Part shown: piece by piece, positions 33,971 to 42,665 of the stretch
Layout of the letters: each line of letters opens with the position of its first letter
Numbering within the stretch: the stretch's first letter is position 1
DNA from: Proteus faecis
GTDB lineage: Bacteria > Pseudomonadota > Gammaproteobacteria > Enterobacterales > Enterobacteriaceae
Direction: 5' to 3'
Assembly: GCF_003144395.1 (NCBI RefSeq)
Contig: NZ_PENZ01000027.1
Coordinates: forward strand, 186,001-250,000
DNA length: 64,000 nucleotides
Notes under the pieces: model-generated
The model's input: only the letters and a program-made list of their open reading frames with translations
What the model was told of the DNA's origin: nothing
The model's database searches: none
Translations under genes and position numbers: made by a program

Positions 33971-34918
33971 ATGCCTAAGAAGGTATTTATTGCTTTAGGG
34001 GGAAATGCGCTGGGTAGTACACCACTAGAGCAAAAGCAGATAGTACGAAAAACCGCAAGGCCCATTGTGGATTTGGTTGAGAAGGGCTATCAAGTCATTA
34101 TTGGTCATGGAAATGGCCCACAAGTTGGGATGATCAATTTAGCTATGGATTATGCATCACAACAGAACATCGGCACACCTTATATGCCATTTGCTGAATG
34201 TGGTGCTATGAGTCAAGGCTATATTGGCTATCATCTACAACAGGCTATTAATGACGAATTATGTACGAGAAATCTAAATAAAAATCATGGTTGTGCCACT
34301 ATTGTGACTCAAGTGGTTGTTGATAAAAACGACCCTGCTTTTTTATCACCAACAAAACCAATTGGCAGTTTTTATACTCAACAGCAAGCTGAGAAAATTC
34401 AAAAAGAGCACGGTTTTTACTTTATGGAAGATGCAGGGCGTGGATATCGCAGAGTGATCCCATCGCCTAAGCCGTTAGAAATTGTAGAATCACCGATTAT
34501 TAAACAGCTGGTTGAACGTAATATTGTGGTGATCACTGTTGGTGGCGGTGGGATTCCGGTTATTCGAAAAGGGAATTTATTAGAAGGTATTGATGCTGTT
34601 ATTGATAAAGATAACTCTAGCTCAAAATTAGCTGTAGAATTAAAAGTAGATATTTTATTAATATTAACGGCTGTTGATAAAGTTGCCATTAATTTTAATA
34701 AACCAGAACAAATAAATTTAGATAAATTAACACTTTCTCAAGCTCAGGAATATATTTCTCAAGGGCAATTTGCTAAAGGAAGTATGTTACCTAAAGTGGA
34801 AGCCTGCCTTAATTTTTTAAAAGAGAGTGAAAAAGGTGTACAAGCAATTATTACTTCTTTAGAGAATGCATTATCTGCTTTAGAAGGAAAAACAGGTACA
34901 ACAATTATTTCTGGTTAA
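33971..34918 (+). CDS. arcC: Carbamate kinase
   Basis: The 315-residue amino-acid-kinase fold has FIALGGNALG at the N-terminus, IGHGNGPQVGMI, the YRRVIPSPKP motif, and TVGGGGIPVI with DAVIDKD. It makes ATP from carbamoyl phosphate and ADP, releasing CO2 and ammonia. It lies 15 bp after the carbamoyltransferase gene with AAGGAG before the ATG. Confidence 0.94.
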   Translation: MPKKVFIALGGNALGSTPLEQKQIVRKTARPIVDLVEKGYQVIIGHGNGPQVGMINLAMDYASQQNIGTPYMPFAECGAMSQGYIGYHLQQAINDELCTRNLNKNHGCATIVTQVVVDKNDPAFLSPTKPIGSFYTQQQAEKIQKEHGFYFMEDAGRGYRRVIPSPKPLEIVESPIIKQLVERNIVVITVGGGGIPVIRKGNLLEGIDAVIDKDNSSSKLAVELKVDILLILTAVDKVAINFNKPEQINLDKLTLSQAQEYISQGQFAKGSMLPKVEACLNFLKESEKGVQAIITSLENALSALEGKTGTTIISG

Positions 34919-34959
34919 TATCATACTTATTATTATTTTAAATTTAATTCTAATAATAG

Positions 34960-34995
34960 ACTCTGCCAAATAGATATTATTTCTATTGGCAGAGT
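34960..34995 (+). other. Intercistronic stem-loop before the antiporter gene
   Basis: ACTCTGCCAA plus TAGA pairs with TCTA plus TTGGCAGAGT, with one bulged A. No T-run follows. It probably stabilises or separates the arcBC part of the mRNA from the antiporter part. Confidence 0.6.
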
Positions 34996-35022
34996 AGCCT
35001 CTTATTTAAGTCGAGGACGCTT

Positions 35023-36534
35023 ATGAAACTTAAAAAGTTTGCGTTTCCGACCGCATTTACTATTTTATTTGCCATTACAGTAATTGTGGTTGGCTTAACG
35101 TGGATAATTCCAGCTGGCGAATATCAACGATTAAGTTATAACTCAGCAGAGCCATCATTAGTGGTTGCAAAAATAGATGGTTCTCATGAAGTGTTACCAG
35201 CAACTCAGGCGACATTGAATGATTTAAATGTCTCTATTGAGATTAATAAATTTACCGATGGGACAATTAAAAAACCCATAGCGATACCCGGAACCTATGA
35301 GCGTGTAGCACAGCAACCTAAAGGAATAATGGATATTACCGAAAGTATGGTGAAAGGGACAATAGAAGGGGCAGATGTTATTGTTTTCATTCTTGTCTTA
35401 GGGGGACTTATTGGGGTTGTAAATCAAACTGGTGCATTCAATGCGGGTTTAACAGCACTCGCGAATCGAACTAAAGGTAAAGAGTTTTTAGTCGTATTTG
35501 GGGTCACGATTATATTATCTATAGGTGGGACAAGCTGTGGGATTGAAGAAGAAGCTGTTGCTTTCTATCCCATATTAGTACCAATATTCTTAATCTTAGG
35601 TTATGACGCTATTGTGTGTGTTGGGGCTATTTTCCTTGCCTCTTCAATGGGGGCAGGATTCTCAACTGTAAATCCTTTCTCAGTTGTTATTGCATCAAAT
35701 GCTTCCGGGATCAGTTTTATTGAAGGGATCGGATTTCGTACTATTGGGTTGGTGATTGGTACGTTGGGGGTTTTGGTTTATTTATATTGGTATTGCAAGA
35801 AGATCAAAAAAGATCCAACTTTCTCTTACAACTATGAAAATGCCGAAAGTTTTAAACAGCGCTTTTTGAGTAATTACGATCCTAATGAGATATTAGAATT
35901 TTCGTGGCGTCGTAAAGTGATCCTCTGCTTATTTGTTGCTGCTTTTCCTATAATGGTTTGGGGTGTTATGGACATGGGCTGGTGGTTTCCACAAATGGCG
36001 GCTCTTTTCCTTGCTATCGCAATCATCATAATTTTCTTATCGGGACTAAAAGAAAAAACAGCCATTGATGGATTTATTCACGGAGCATCTGAATTAGTTG
36101 GTGTTTCATTAATTATTGGTTTAGCGCGTGGTGTTAACCTTGTGATGGAACAAGGTAAGATTGCTGATACTATTCTTGAATTTATGTCTCATATAGTTGC
36201 AGGAATGCCACCGAGCTTATTCTTATTAGCACAACTCGTTGTCTTTATTTGTTTAGGTTTTATTGTTCCTTCCTCTTCAGGTCTTGCGGTTTTGGCGATG
36301 CCAATTATGGCACCATTAGCCGATGCAGTCGGTGTTCCTCGTTATATGGTGGTATCAGCATATAACTGGGGGCAATATATTATGTTGTTCTTAGCACCAA
36401 CGGGATTGGTGTTAGCGACATTACAAATGTTAGATATCTCCTATAACAAATGGCTTAAATTTATTATGCCGATGGTGATATTTATGTTTGTCCTTTCGGC
36501 AACACTATTATTGGTTCAAGTTGCTTTTTTATAA
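35023..36534 (+). CDS. YfcC-family basic amino acid antiporter
   Basis: The 503-residue protein has about 12 transmembrane helices and belongs to the C4-dicarboxylate/YfcC (ArcD-like) family. Typical segments are ITVIVVGLTWIIPAGEYQRL, SIGGTSCGIEEEAVAFYPIL and FIVPSSSGLAVLAMPIMAPL. In arginine or citrulline fermentation such carriers exchange the amino acid for ornithine. Third in the operon with arcB and arcC. The substrate is inferred from context. Confidence 0.85.
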   Translation: MKLKKFAFPTAFTILFAITVIVVGLTWIIPAGEYQRLSYNSAEPSLVVAKIDGSHEVLPATQATLNDLNVSIEINKFTDGTIKKPIAIPGTYERVAQQPKGIMDITESMVKGTIEGADVIVFILVLGGLIGVVNQTGAFNAGLTALANRTKGKEFLVVFGVTIILSIGGTSCGIEEEAVAFYPILVPIFLILGYDAIVCVGAIFLASSMGAGFSTVNPFSVVIASNASGISFIEGIGFRTIGLVIGTLGVLVYLYWYCKKIKKDPTFSYNYENAESFKQRFLSNYDPNEILEFSWRRKVILCLFVAAFPIMVWGVMDMGWWFPQMAALFLAIAIIIIFLSGLKEKTAIDGFIHGASELVGVSLIIGLARGVNLVMEQGKIADTILEFMSHIVAGMPPSLFLLAQLVVFICLGFIVPSSSGLAVLAMPIMAPLADAVGVPRYMVVSAYNWGQYIMLFLAPTGLVLATLQMLDISYNKWLKFIMPMVIFMFVLSATLLLVQVAFL

Positions 36535-36777
36535 AATAGAATCGATGTGTTTACGTTGAGAAAGGAATTTTTGGGTTATTCTGTAATATGAAATTAATCT
36601 GGTTTTTTATGCTGCAATCAGGGGTGTTTTTTGATTTTCACTAGAAGTGATCTAGCTCTCGTTTTTAGTGGTGGTAAAAAATAAACCGAAAAAAAAGGTT
36701 GTTAATTTGTAGAAGTTATGTTTTTTTAAATACAGATAACACGTAAACACATCATTAAATTAATTGATAGGTAACCC
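36535..36777 (+). promoter_or_regulatory. ilvBN promoter region
   Basis: The spacer between the antiporter stop and the ivbL start has no ORF with a ribosome binding site. No strong terminator is visible for the antiporter operon; TCACTAGAAGTGA near 36639 is only a weak palindrome. Confidence 0.3.
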
Positions 36778-36876
36778 ATGATCATCACTACTCTACTACA
36801 AAGCCTACGACTAACAGCGCATATCGCGGCTGTGGTTGTCGTGCGTGTGGTGGTGGTCGTCGGCAAAGCGCCGTAA
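36778..36876 (+). CDS. ivbL: ilvBN operon leader peptide
   Basis: The 32-residue leader begins MIITTLLQSLRLTAHIAA, has the run of nine valines broken by one Arg, and ends VGKAP. The E. coli ivbL product has the same Val-rich core and VGNAP end. It also has several Leu codons early. Low charged tRNA-Val or tRNA-Leu would stall the ribosome in this run and block formation of the terminator that follows. Confidence 0.95.
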   Translation: MIITTLLQSLRLTAHIAAVVVVRVVVVVGKAP

Positions 36877-36900
36877 CGGGTCCGAATCAACACAGTTTCG

Positions 36901-36940
36901 AAACCCCGCCGGCGAACTAACCGGGCGGGGTTTTTCTTTT
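36901..36940 (+). terminator. ilvBN attenuator
   Basis: AACCCCGCCGG pairs with CCGGGCGGGGTT (one bulged G), followed by TTTTTCTTTT. It lies 25 bp after the ivbL stop and 45 bp before ilvB, the standard attenuator position. Confidence 0.92.
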
Positions 36941-36984
36941 CTACCTGCCCATCAAGTCCGGCTTAGAACAAAGGACAGATAAAA

Positions 36985-38682
36985 ATGGGTGATCAACAAG
37001 AAACCGCCACAACAAGTAGAACGTTTACTGGTGCGCAATTAATCGTTTATTTACTGGAACGGCAAGGCATTACCACAGTTGCAGGGATCCCCGGTGGGGC
37101 TGCTCTCCCTTTGTATGATGCATTAAGTCAAAGTAAATCTATTCGACATATCTTAACTCGCCATGAACAAGGCGCAGGATTTATCGCACAAGGTATTGCT
37201 CGTGCAAATGGTAAACCTGCTGTTTGTATTGCATCGAGCGGGCCGGGTGCAACAAACTTAGTGACAGCGATTGCCGATGCTAAGCTTGATTCAATTCCTT
37301 TAGTTTGTATTACAGGTCAGGTTTCTTCAGCAATGATTGGAACTGATGCTTTCCAAGAAGTTGATACCTATGGCATGTCTATTCCAATCACGAAACATAA
37401 TTATTTAGTTCGTGATATTGCTGAGTTACCTGAAATTATTTGTGATGCGTTTCGTTTAGCGATGTCAGGAAGACCGGGACCTGTATGGGTTGACGTACCT
37501 AAAGATATTCAGCAAGCTACAATTACATTAGAAGCGTTACCACCTATTCCACAAAAAGATCCTGTTCCCACATTTAATACTGATTTAGTGATACAAGCGG
37601 CGCAAATGATTAATCAGGCTAAAAATCCCGTTTTATATTTAGGTGGGGGGATCATTAGCTCTGAAGCATGTAAAGAAGCAATTGAATTAGCAGAGAAAAA
37701 TAATCTGCCCACAACGATGACCTTAATGGGGTTAGGATTAATGCCACCTTCGCATCCGCTGTATTTGGGGATGTTGGGTATGCATGCGACGCGTAGCACC
37801 AATTTTATTTTAGAAGAAGCGGATCTGTTGATTGTATTAGGGGCGAGATTTGACGATCGCGCCATCGGTAAAGCAGAGAAGTTTTGCCCTAATGCCAAAA
37901 TTATTCATGTTGATATCGATCGCGCTGAAATTAGCAAGATCAAACGCCCAGATATCGCGATCCACGCTGATGCGAAATCAGTGTTATCACTGTTATTACC
38001 ATTGATTAATACAAACAAACGTAGTGAATGGATAGATCGTGTTACGACATTGAAACAAGAATATCCATTAGAGATGAAAAATTCTGAAAATATTTTAAGT
38101 GGCTATGGCATTGTCTTAGCTGCTGCAAACTGTGTTGATGATGATGCCATTATTACAACAGACGTTGGACAACATCAGATGTGGGTAGCACAGGCATATC
38201 CGCTAAATCGACCTCGACAATGGTTAACATCGGGGGGGTTAGGTACGATGGGATTTGGTTTACCGGCAGCGATTGGTGCCGCATTAGCTGAGCCAAGTAA
38301 GAAAATTCTCTGTTTCTCGGGGGATGGTAGCATTATGATGAATATTCAAGAATTTGCTACGGCGGCTGAGCACCAATTAGATATCAAAATTATTTTGATA
38401 AATAATCAAGCATTGGGGCTGGTTCACCAGCAACAAACGCTATTTTTTGAAGAGCGTATTTATGCTGCTGCTTACCCTTATCAAACAGATTTTATTCGTA
38501 TTGCACAAGGTTTTGGTTTAGATACCTGTGACTTAAATCAAGAAGCGGATCCTGCGAGCGCATTAAAAGCAGCAATTGAAAAACCAGGTCCGTGTTTAAT
38601 TCATGTAATGATTGATATTCATGAAAAAGTATTTCCAATGGTACCGCCAGGGGCGGCAAATATTGAGATGATAGGAGCTTAA
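36985..38682 (+). CDS. ilvB: Acetolactate synthase I large subunit
   Basis: The 565-residue ThDP enzyme has an N-terminal ThDP-PYR domain with the catalytic Glu in RHEQGAGFIAQG, a central FAD-type domain (LGARFDDRAIGK), and a C-terminal ThDP-binding motif (GDGSIMMNIQEFATAAEH, then NN). It forms acetolactate and acetohydroxybutyrate for Val, Leu and Ile synthesis. The upstream Val/Leu leader identifies isozyme I (ilvBN). It precedes ilvN by 3 bp. Confidence 0.95.
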   Translation: MGDQQETATTSRTFTGAQLIVYLLERQGITTVAGIPGGAALPLYDALSQSKSIRHILTRHEQGAGFIAQGIARANGKPAVCIASSGPGATNLVTAIADAKLDSIPLVCITGQVSSAMIGTDAFQEVDTYGMSIPITKHNYLVRDIAELPEIICDAFRLAMSGRPGPVWVDVPKDIQQATITLEALPPIPQKDPVPTFNTDLVIQAAQMINQAKNPVLYLGGGIISSEACKEAIELAEKNNLPTTMTLMGLGLMPPSHPLYLGMLGMHATRSTNFILEEADLLIVLGARFDDRAIGKAEKFCPNAKIIHVDIDRAEISKIKRPDIAIHADAKSVLSLLLPLINTNKRSEWIDRVTTLKQEYPLEMKNSENILSGYGIVLAAANCVDDDAIITTDVGQHQMWVAQAYPLNRPRQWLTSGGLGTMGFGLPAAIGAALAEPSKKILCFSGDGSIMMNIQEFATAAEHQLDIKIILINNQALGLVHQQQTLFFEERIYAAAYPYQTDFIRIAQGFGLDTCDLNQEADPASALKAAIEKPGPCLIHVMIDIHEKVFPMVPPGAANIEMIGA

Positions 38683-38685
38683 TTT

Positions 38686-38970
38686 ATGTCACACCAATCA
38701 CAACCTATCGCACTGGAATTGATTGTTCGCAACCATCCCGGTGTTATGACCCATATTTGTGGGCTATTTGCTCGCCGTGCATTTAACGTCGATGGTATTT
38801 TGTGTTTACCAATGAAAAACAGTGATAAAAGCCGTATTTGGCTCTTAGTGCAAAAAGATGATCGCCTTATGCAAATGGTGAGTCAGGTGGAAAAGCTTGA
38901 AGACGTAAAAGAAGTGAGATTCAGCGACGATTTACGTGTTTTTGAGCAAATGGAAAGTTATTTAAATTAA
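38686..38970 (+). CDS. ilvN: Acetolactate synthase I regulatory subunit
   Basis: The 94-residue ACT-domain protein ([29 protein letters not shown]) activates IlvB and carries valine feedback inhibition. Its length matches E. coli IlvN. It starts 3 bp after ilvB, so the two are coupled. Confidence 0.95.
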   Translation: MSHQSQPIALELIVRNHPGVMTHICGLFARRAFNVDGILCLPMKNSDKSRIWLLVQKDDRLMQMVSQVEKLEDVKEVRFSDDLRVFEQMESYLN

Positions 38971-38977
38971 TCGCTTT

Positions 38978-39019
38978 ATATTATTGGCTCGCCTCACTAA
39001 TTGAGAGAGCCAATAATAT
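38978..39019. terminator. Hairpin between convergent ilvN and XRE-cupin genes
   Basis: ATATTATTGGCTC pairs perfectly with GAGCCAATAATAT (13 bp), with an inner CTCA/TGAG stem. It lies exactly between the two convergent stop codons and probably ends both transcripts, though the T-runs are short. Confidence 0.6.
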
Positions 39020-39022
39020 CGC

Positions 39023-39607
39023 TTAAGGGCGGTGATGATAATGCTGTTGATTTGGGCTAGACATAATCACAGAGGCACGCAAATGTCCTTCAACACAGAT
39101 ATACGAGTGAGGGGCATTACCGTGAAAAGCATAAAAATCACCTGTTTCTAGTAAGACAGTTTCGTCATTATCAAAACGCATCATCAATTTACCAGAATAG
39201 ACCATGATATGTTCTTGGGTGCCATCAGCGTGGGCAGGGCTATTGATGATCGCGCCATGCTTCATTTCGATATGCCAAATTTCAGTAATATTGCCGATGC
39301 CAATACGAAATTTAAACTCTTGGGCATAATCACCAACGATAGGTTTATGTCGTTCTAAACGAGGGTACTCTTCACGTGTAAAACTAAATAAATCTCCCAA
39401 AGGAAAGCCAAGTGCTATTGCGATAGCCTCTAAGGTATCGATTCTAGGATTAGAATCACCCGATTCTAATTTTGACAATGCAGCCTTGGATATTCCCGAT
39501 TTTCTTGATAACTCATTAAGTGATAAATTTCGAGATTGTCTTAATTGTTTGACTTTATTACCAAGGTATTCATTTGTTTTTTTAGGAGGTTGTGGGTTCA
39601 TTGCCAA
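39023..39607 (-). CDS. XRE-family regulator with cupin sensor domain
   Basis: The 194-residue protein has an N-terminal helix-turn-helix (NLSLNELSRKSGISKAALSKLESG) and a C-terminal cupin barrel (about 110-185, with HADGTQEHIMVYSGKLMMRF and GDFYAFHGNAPHSYICVEG). The architecture is that of PuuR-like regulators. It is divergent from a TauE/SafE-type permease 179 bp away and most likely controls it. The ligand is unknown. Confidence 0.85.
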   Translation of the reverse strand: MAMNPQPPKKTNEYLGNKVKQLRQSRNLSLNELSRKSGISKAALSKLESGDSNPRIDTLEAIAIALGFPLGDLFSFTREEYPRLERHKPIVGDYAQEFKFRIGIGNITEIWHIEMKHGAIINSPAHADGTQEHIMVYSGKLMMRFDNDETVLLETGDFYAFHGNAPHSYICVEGHLRASVIMSSPNQQHYHHRP

Positions 39608-39786
39608 TTCAAAATATCGTTAGTTTAAAAGTGTTATTCCGATTAGATAATAACACTAAATAATCGTATTCGGAAAAATGAGATCCTGTTTCTGCTGTAT
39701 TTTGTGAATAGTCTTACGATCACTGTTCGAGTTTTAATAATTACGCTAATATCCTTCATTAAATGATAATTATTCAAGGTTTTATT

Positions 39787-40533
39787 ATGATGGACTTGCT
39801 CAGTTGGTCTGATCTTTTTATTTGCCTACTTACCTTATTCTTTGCTTATGTTATTTTCGGTATGGCTGGGTTTGGCTCAGCGTTAATTGCGGGTCCTGTA
39901 TTAGCACTCTATTTACCTCTTTCAATGATAGTGCCTTTATTAGCATTAATCGATTTAAGTGCCGCCATAGTGAATGTTTTAAGAGATGGTAAACAGGCTG
40001 ATTTTAAAGAGATACGCTATCTTATCCCGCTTATTATTATTGGGAGCCTTGTCGGAGCAACAATTTTATTAACCACACGACCGGATTTACTCTCTCTTCT
40101 TTTAGGCATCTTTGCCACTTGTTATGCAATTTATGCTCTGTTTTGGAAAAAACAAGAAAGCCAATTTTCTCAACGCTTAGTGTATCCTTTTGGGTTAATT
40201 GGTGGTGTGTTTAGTGCGTTGTTTGGCAGTGGTGGCTTTTTATATGCGATCTATTTATCAGGTAGAATTGCAGATAAAAACAAGTTTCGCATTACACAAA
40301 CGACATTGATTGGCTTTAGCACACTTACGCGAGTGGTTATCTTCTTATTTGCAGGTATTTATTGGCAATTGGCACTCCTTAAGTTAGCCGTTATTTTCTT
40401 ACCTGCTATGTTTGCTGGTGTATGGTTAGGGCGAAATTTAACATTACGGATGTCAAAAGCACGATTTATGAGTGTGATTTATACCATTGTATTGGCATCA
40501 GGTACTGTGCTTATCTATCGTTATTTTTCTTAA
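39787..40533 (+). CDS. TauE/SafE-family membrane transporter
   Basis: The 248-residue protein has about eight transmembrane helices. The first repeat has FGMAGFGSALIAGPVLALYLP and the second GGVFSALFGSGGFLYAIYLSG, the family's paired glycine motifs. The start at 39787 follows AAGG at about 39776; an in-frame ATG at 39763 lies before that Shine-Dalgarno. It is unrelated in detail to the TauE/SafE gene in the mur operon. The substrate is unknown but is probably under the divergent XRE-cupin regulator. Confidence 0.82.
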   Translation: MMDLLSWSDLFICLLTLFFAYVIFGMAGFGSALIAGPVLALYLPLSMIVPLLALIDLSAAIVNVLRDGKQADFKEIRYLIPLIIIGSLVGATILLTTRPDLLSLLLGIFATCYAIYALFWKKQESQFSQRLVYPFGLIGGVFSALFGSGGFLYAIYLSGRIADKNKFRITQTTLIGFSTLTRVVIFLFAGIYWQLALLKLAVIFLPAMFAGVWLGRNLTLRMSKARFMSVIYTIVLASGTVLIYRYFS

Positions 40534-40715
40534 GCGTTGTAGGATAAATAACGATGAAGTGAGAATATTGTGAAAGGCAAAGATCTTCGACAGTCAAATG
40601 GAGATCTTTCTCTAATTAACATTACTTTTTAAGCATGTTTATCTATTTCTTATCCCCTATAATACAACAATATTTTATTTAACCACCTTCCTTTTATTAC
40701 AGAGGTTTCTGTTAT

Positions 40716-41921
40716 TTGCAGAAACAAAACAACATGTCACATCAAAATTATCGCCAATCTGAAGTTTTTGCGATAACAACTATCACGGTAAGCATTGGGG
40801 TTATCGGAATTGTTATCGGATTAACTATTCCTATGGTGGCACTGCGCCTTAATTTAGTGGGTATTAATGAGTCTATTATTGGGCTTATTTCCGCAGCACC
40901 CGCTATTGGAATGTTAATTATTTCCCCCTTTGCTCGGCGTATTGTCCAATGGATCGGTAAACGCTTTGCCATGCTATTAGCAACCATTATTTCTGCAATA
41001 AGTTTATTACCCTTAATGGGAAGTTTACCTCTAGAGTTGCTATTTCCTTTACGATTAATCACGGGTATTGCCAGTGGTGTGATGATTTGTTTAGGAGAAA
41101 CATGGATTAATGAGCTTTCACCAGATAATAAACGTGGGCGGATTTTAGCGGTATATACCACGGTATTTACGATTAGTCAGTTATTAGGACCTTCAATTAT
41201 TGCGTTGTATGGGGTTGCAGATAAGACACCGATTTTAATTAGTGTTTTTATTCATATTATCTCTATTGTTCTATTTTTAATGATGGATCAGAAAACCGGA
41301 GATAAACTACCAAAAGATACGCAAGAGCCTAATTTTTCTATTATCCACTTTGTTAAAGTTGCGCCAGCAATCTGTGGTGGAATTGTTTTCTTTGCTTTTT
41401 TTGATGGCACCGTGCTTTCAATGTTTCCTATTTATGGCTTAAGTGTAGGGCATACTGAAGCTATTGCGGCAATGATGATAAGCGCTATTTTAGCGGGTGA
41501 TGCCATTATGCAAATGCCATTTGGTTGGCTTGCTGATCATATGAACAGAACGCGGTTATATCGAGTTTGCGGTGTAGTGACTTTACTAGCAAGCTTATTA
41601 CTACCTATCATGATGTCCCATACATTTTTGATTTGGCCTTTATTACTGGTATTAGGTGCAACAGCCGGTGCGATATACACCATTGCGTTGGTACAAATTG
41701 GGCAATACTTCTCAGGTAATGATCTGATGGTCGCTAATGCATCAGCTGCGATGTTATGGGGGATTGGTAATTTAGCAGGGCCTTTGCTGGCGGGGGCGAT
41801 GTCTGAAATTTCATCATCTTCACTACCATTCTTATTGGTTGCTATGACGGGTTTATTCTTAGTTTCAACGATGGAACGTTGGAACCAAGGGGTTAAAACA
41901 CTCAATAATAGCCCATCTTAA
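40716..41921 (+). CDS. MFS transporter (YcaD-like group)
   Basis: The 395-401 residue protein has 12 predicted transmembrane helices. The loop motif is PFARRIVQWIGKRFAM, and ITGIASGVMICLGETWINEL lies in helix 4-5. It resembles the YcaD-type MFS group. The start is ambiguous: TTG at 40716 has AGAGG 9 nt upstream, while ATG at 40734 has no clear Shine-Dalgarno. The substrate is unknown. No operon partner is seen. Confidence 0.82.
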   Translation: MQKQNNMSHQNYRQSEVFAITTITVSIGVIGIVIGLTIPMVALRLNLVGINESIIGLISAAPAIGMLIISPFARRIVQWIGKRFAMLLATIISAISLLPLMGSLPLELLFPLRLITGIASGVMICLGETWINELSPDNKRGRILAVYTTVFTISQLLGPSIIALYGVADKTPILISVFIHIISIVLFLMMDQKTGDKLPKDTQEPNFSIIHFVKVAPAICGGIVFFAFFDGTVLSMFPIYGLSVGHTEAIAAMMISAILAGDAIMQMPFGWLADHMNRTRLYRVCGVVTLLASLLLPIMMSHTFLIWPLLLVLGATAGAIYTIALVQIGQYFSGNDLMVANASAAMLWGIGNLAGPLLAGAMSEISSSSLPFLLVAMTGLFLVSTMERWNQGVKTLNNSPS

Positions 41922-41929
41922 TGTTATTT

Positions 41930-41985
41930 CTTCTCTATCGTATTCTATTTAGAAGATAGGAGTGCGATAGAGGAAGCCTTTCTTT
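41930..41985 (+). terminator. Terminator after the MFS gene
   Basis: TTCTCTATCG (from about 41930) pairs with CGATAGAGGAA (to about 41975) through an imperfect middle, followed by TTTCTTTTC. Confidence 0.6.
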
Positions 41986-42417
41986 TCTCGATTTCTAAAT
42001 ATTAAGATCTTATCTTCTTGTTTTCTATAAATGGTTATAATTATCTTTCGTAATTTCGCTTATTTTAAAATTTATTAAGAATAATCTAGAAATGCTTATA
42101 CAAAACAGAAAACGGTTTGCTAAAACAGCATTTATTCATCTAACGTTAGAAGTAGAAGATAAGCTTATCTTCAGATAAAAATAATGAATACTGCAAATCA
42201 TTAATCGCCACACATTGGGAACGGGAGGTATTATTTATCTAAGTAACTTATTAAAGTTACTAATAATAGATAGATATACCTAGTCATCGTAATGAGTAAT
42301 ATAAATTCAATAAAAACAATTGATTAAGATATTTTCTACTGTGAGATAAGTATGATATTAGATAATTGTACAAAAGTAGAATAATGAGGAAAGTAGGTAA
42401 CTGCTTTCCTCTTTTTC
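41986..42417 (+). ncRNA. Possible structured intergenic transcript
   Basis: The spacer holds no ORF with a ribosome binding site but has an extended stem-loop at 42227-42280 (AGTAACTT/AAGTTACT inner stem, GGTAT/ATACC outer stem). It ends in a good intrinsic terminator: GAGGAAAG and CTTTCCTC at 42386-42411 plus TTTTT. The upstream MFS gene already has its own terminator, so this one may end a separate small RNA. No known sRNA family was recognised. Confidence 0.3.
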
Positions 42418-42501
42418 TGTTTTTCTAACTTTAAACTATCTTTTTATGACATTTTTATTAAAAATGTATTTTTTCACTTGATTCTTACCCTAAAATCACC
42501 A

Positions 42502-42626
42502 GATAATCGTTTGCGTCAAATTCTCTCACTCAATCCACACGAAAAACCAAACGTTTGCTTTTTGACTCCCTCTTAAGATTATTTATCAATAAGAGGCTAT
42601 TCTAATTGATACGTAATCGTTTTCGT
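42502..42626 (+). promoter_or_regulatory. Three PurR-like boxes before the purine permease
   Basis: PurR consensus is ACGCAAACGTTTTCNT. Matches are ACGCAAACGATTATCT (reverse strand, 42502-42517), AAGCAAACGTTTGGTT (reverse strand, 42545-42560) and ACGTAATCGTTTTCGT (42611-42626). The last lies 40 bp before the start codon. This fits repression when purines are plentiful. Confidence 0.6.
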
Positions 42627-42665
42627 TTTTTGGAGAGTGAACCGTTTTTATGTCAGAGGAATGTA

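Noticed and set aside
40748-41161. Long antisense ORFs in the MFS, PTS and permease genes
   Set aside because: They are opposite-strand shadows of genes with clear family motifs, with no ribosome binding site or domain of their own.
42104-42120. GAAAACGGTTTGC as a fourth PurR box
   Set aside because: It needs an extra base in the centre of the consensus, which would break the two-fold symmetry.
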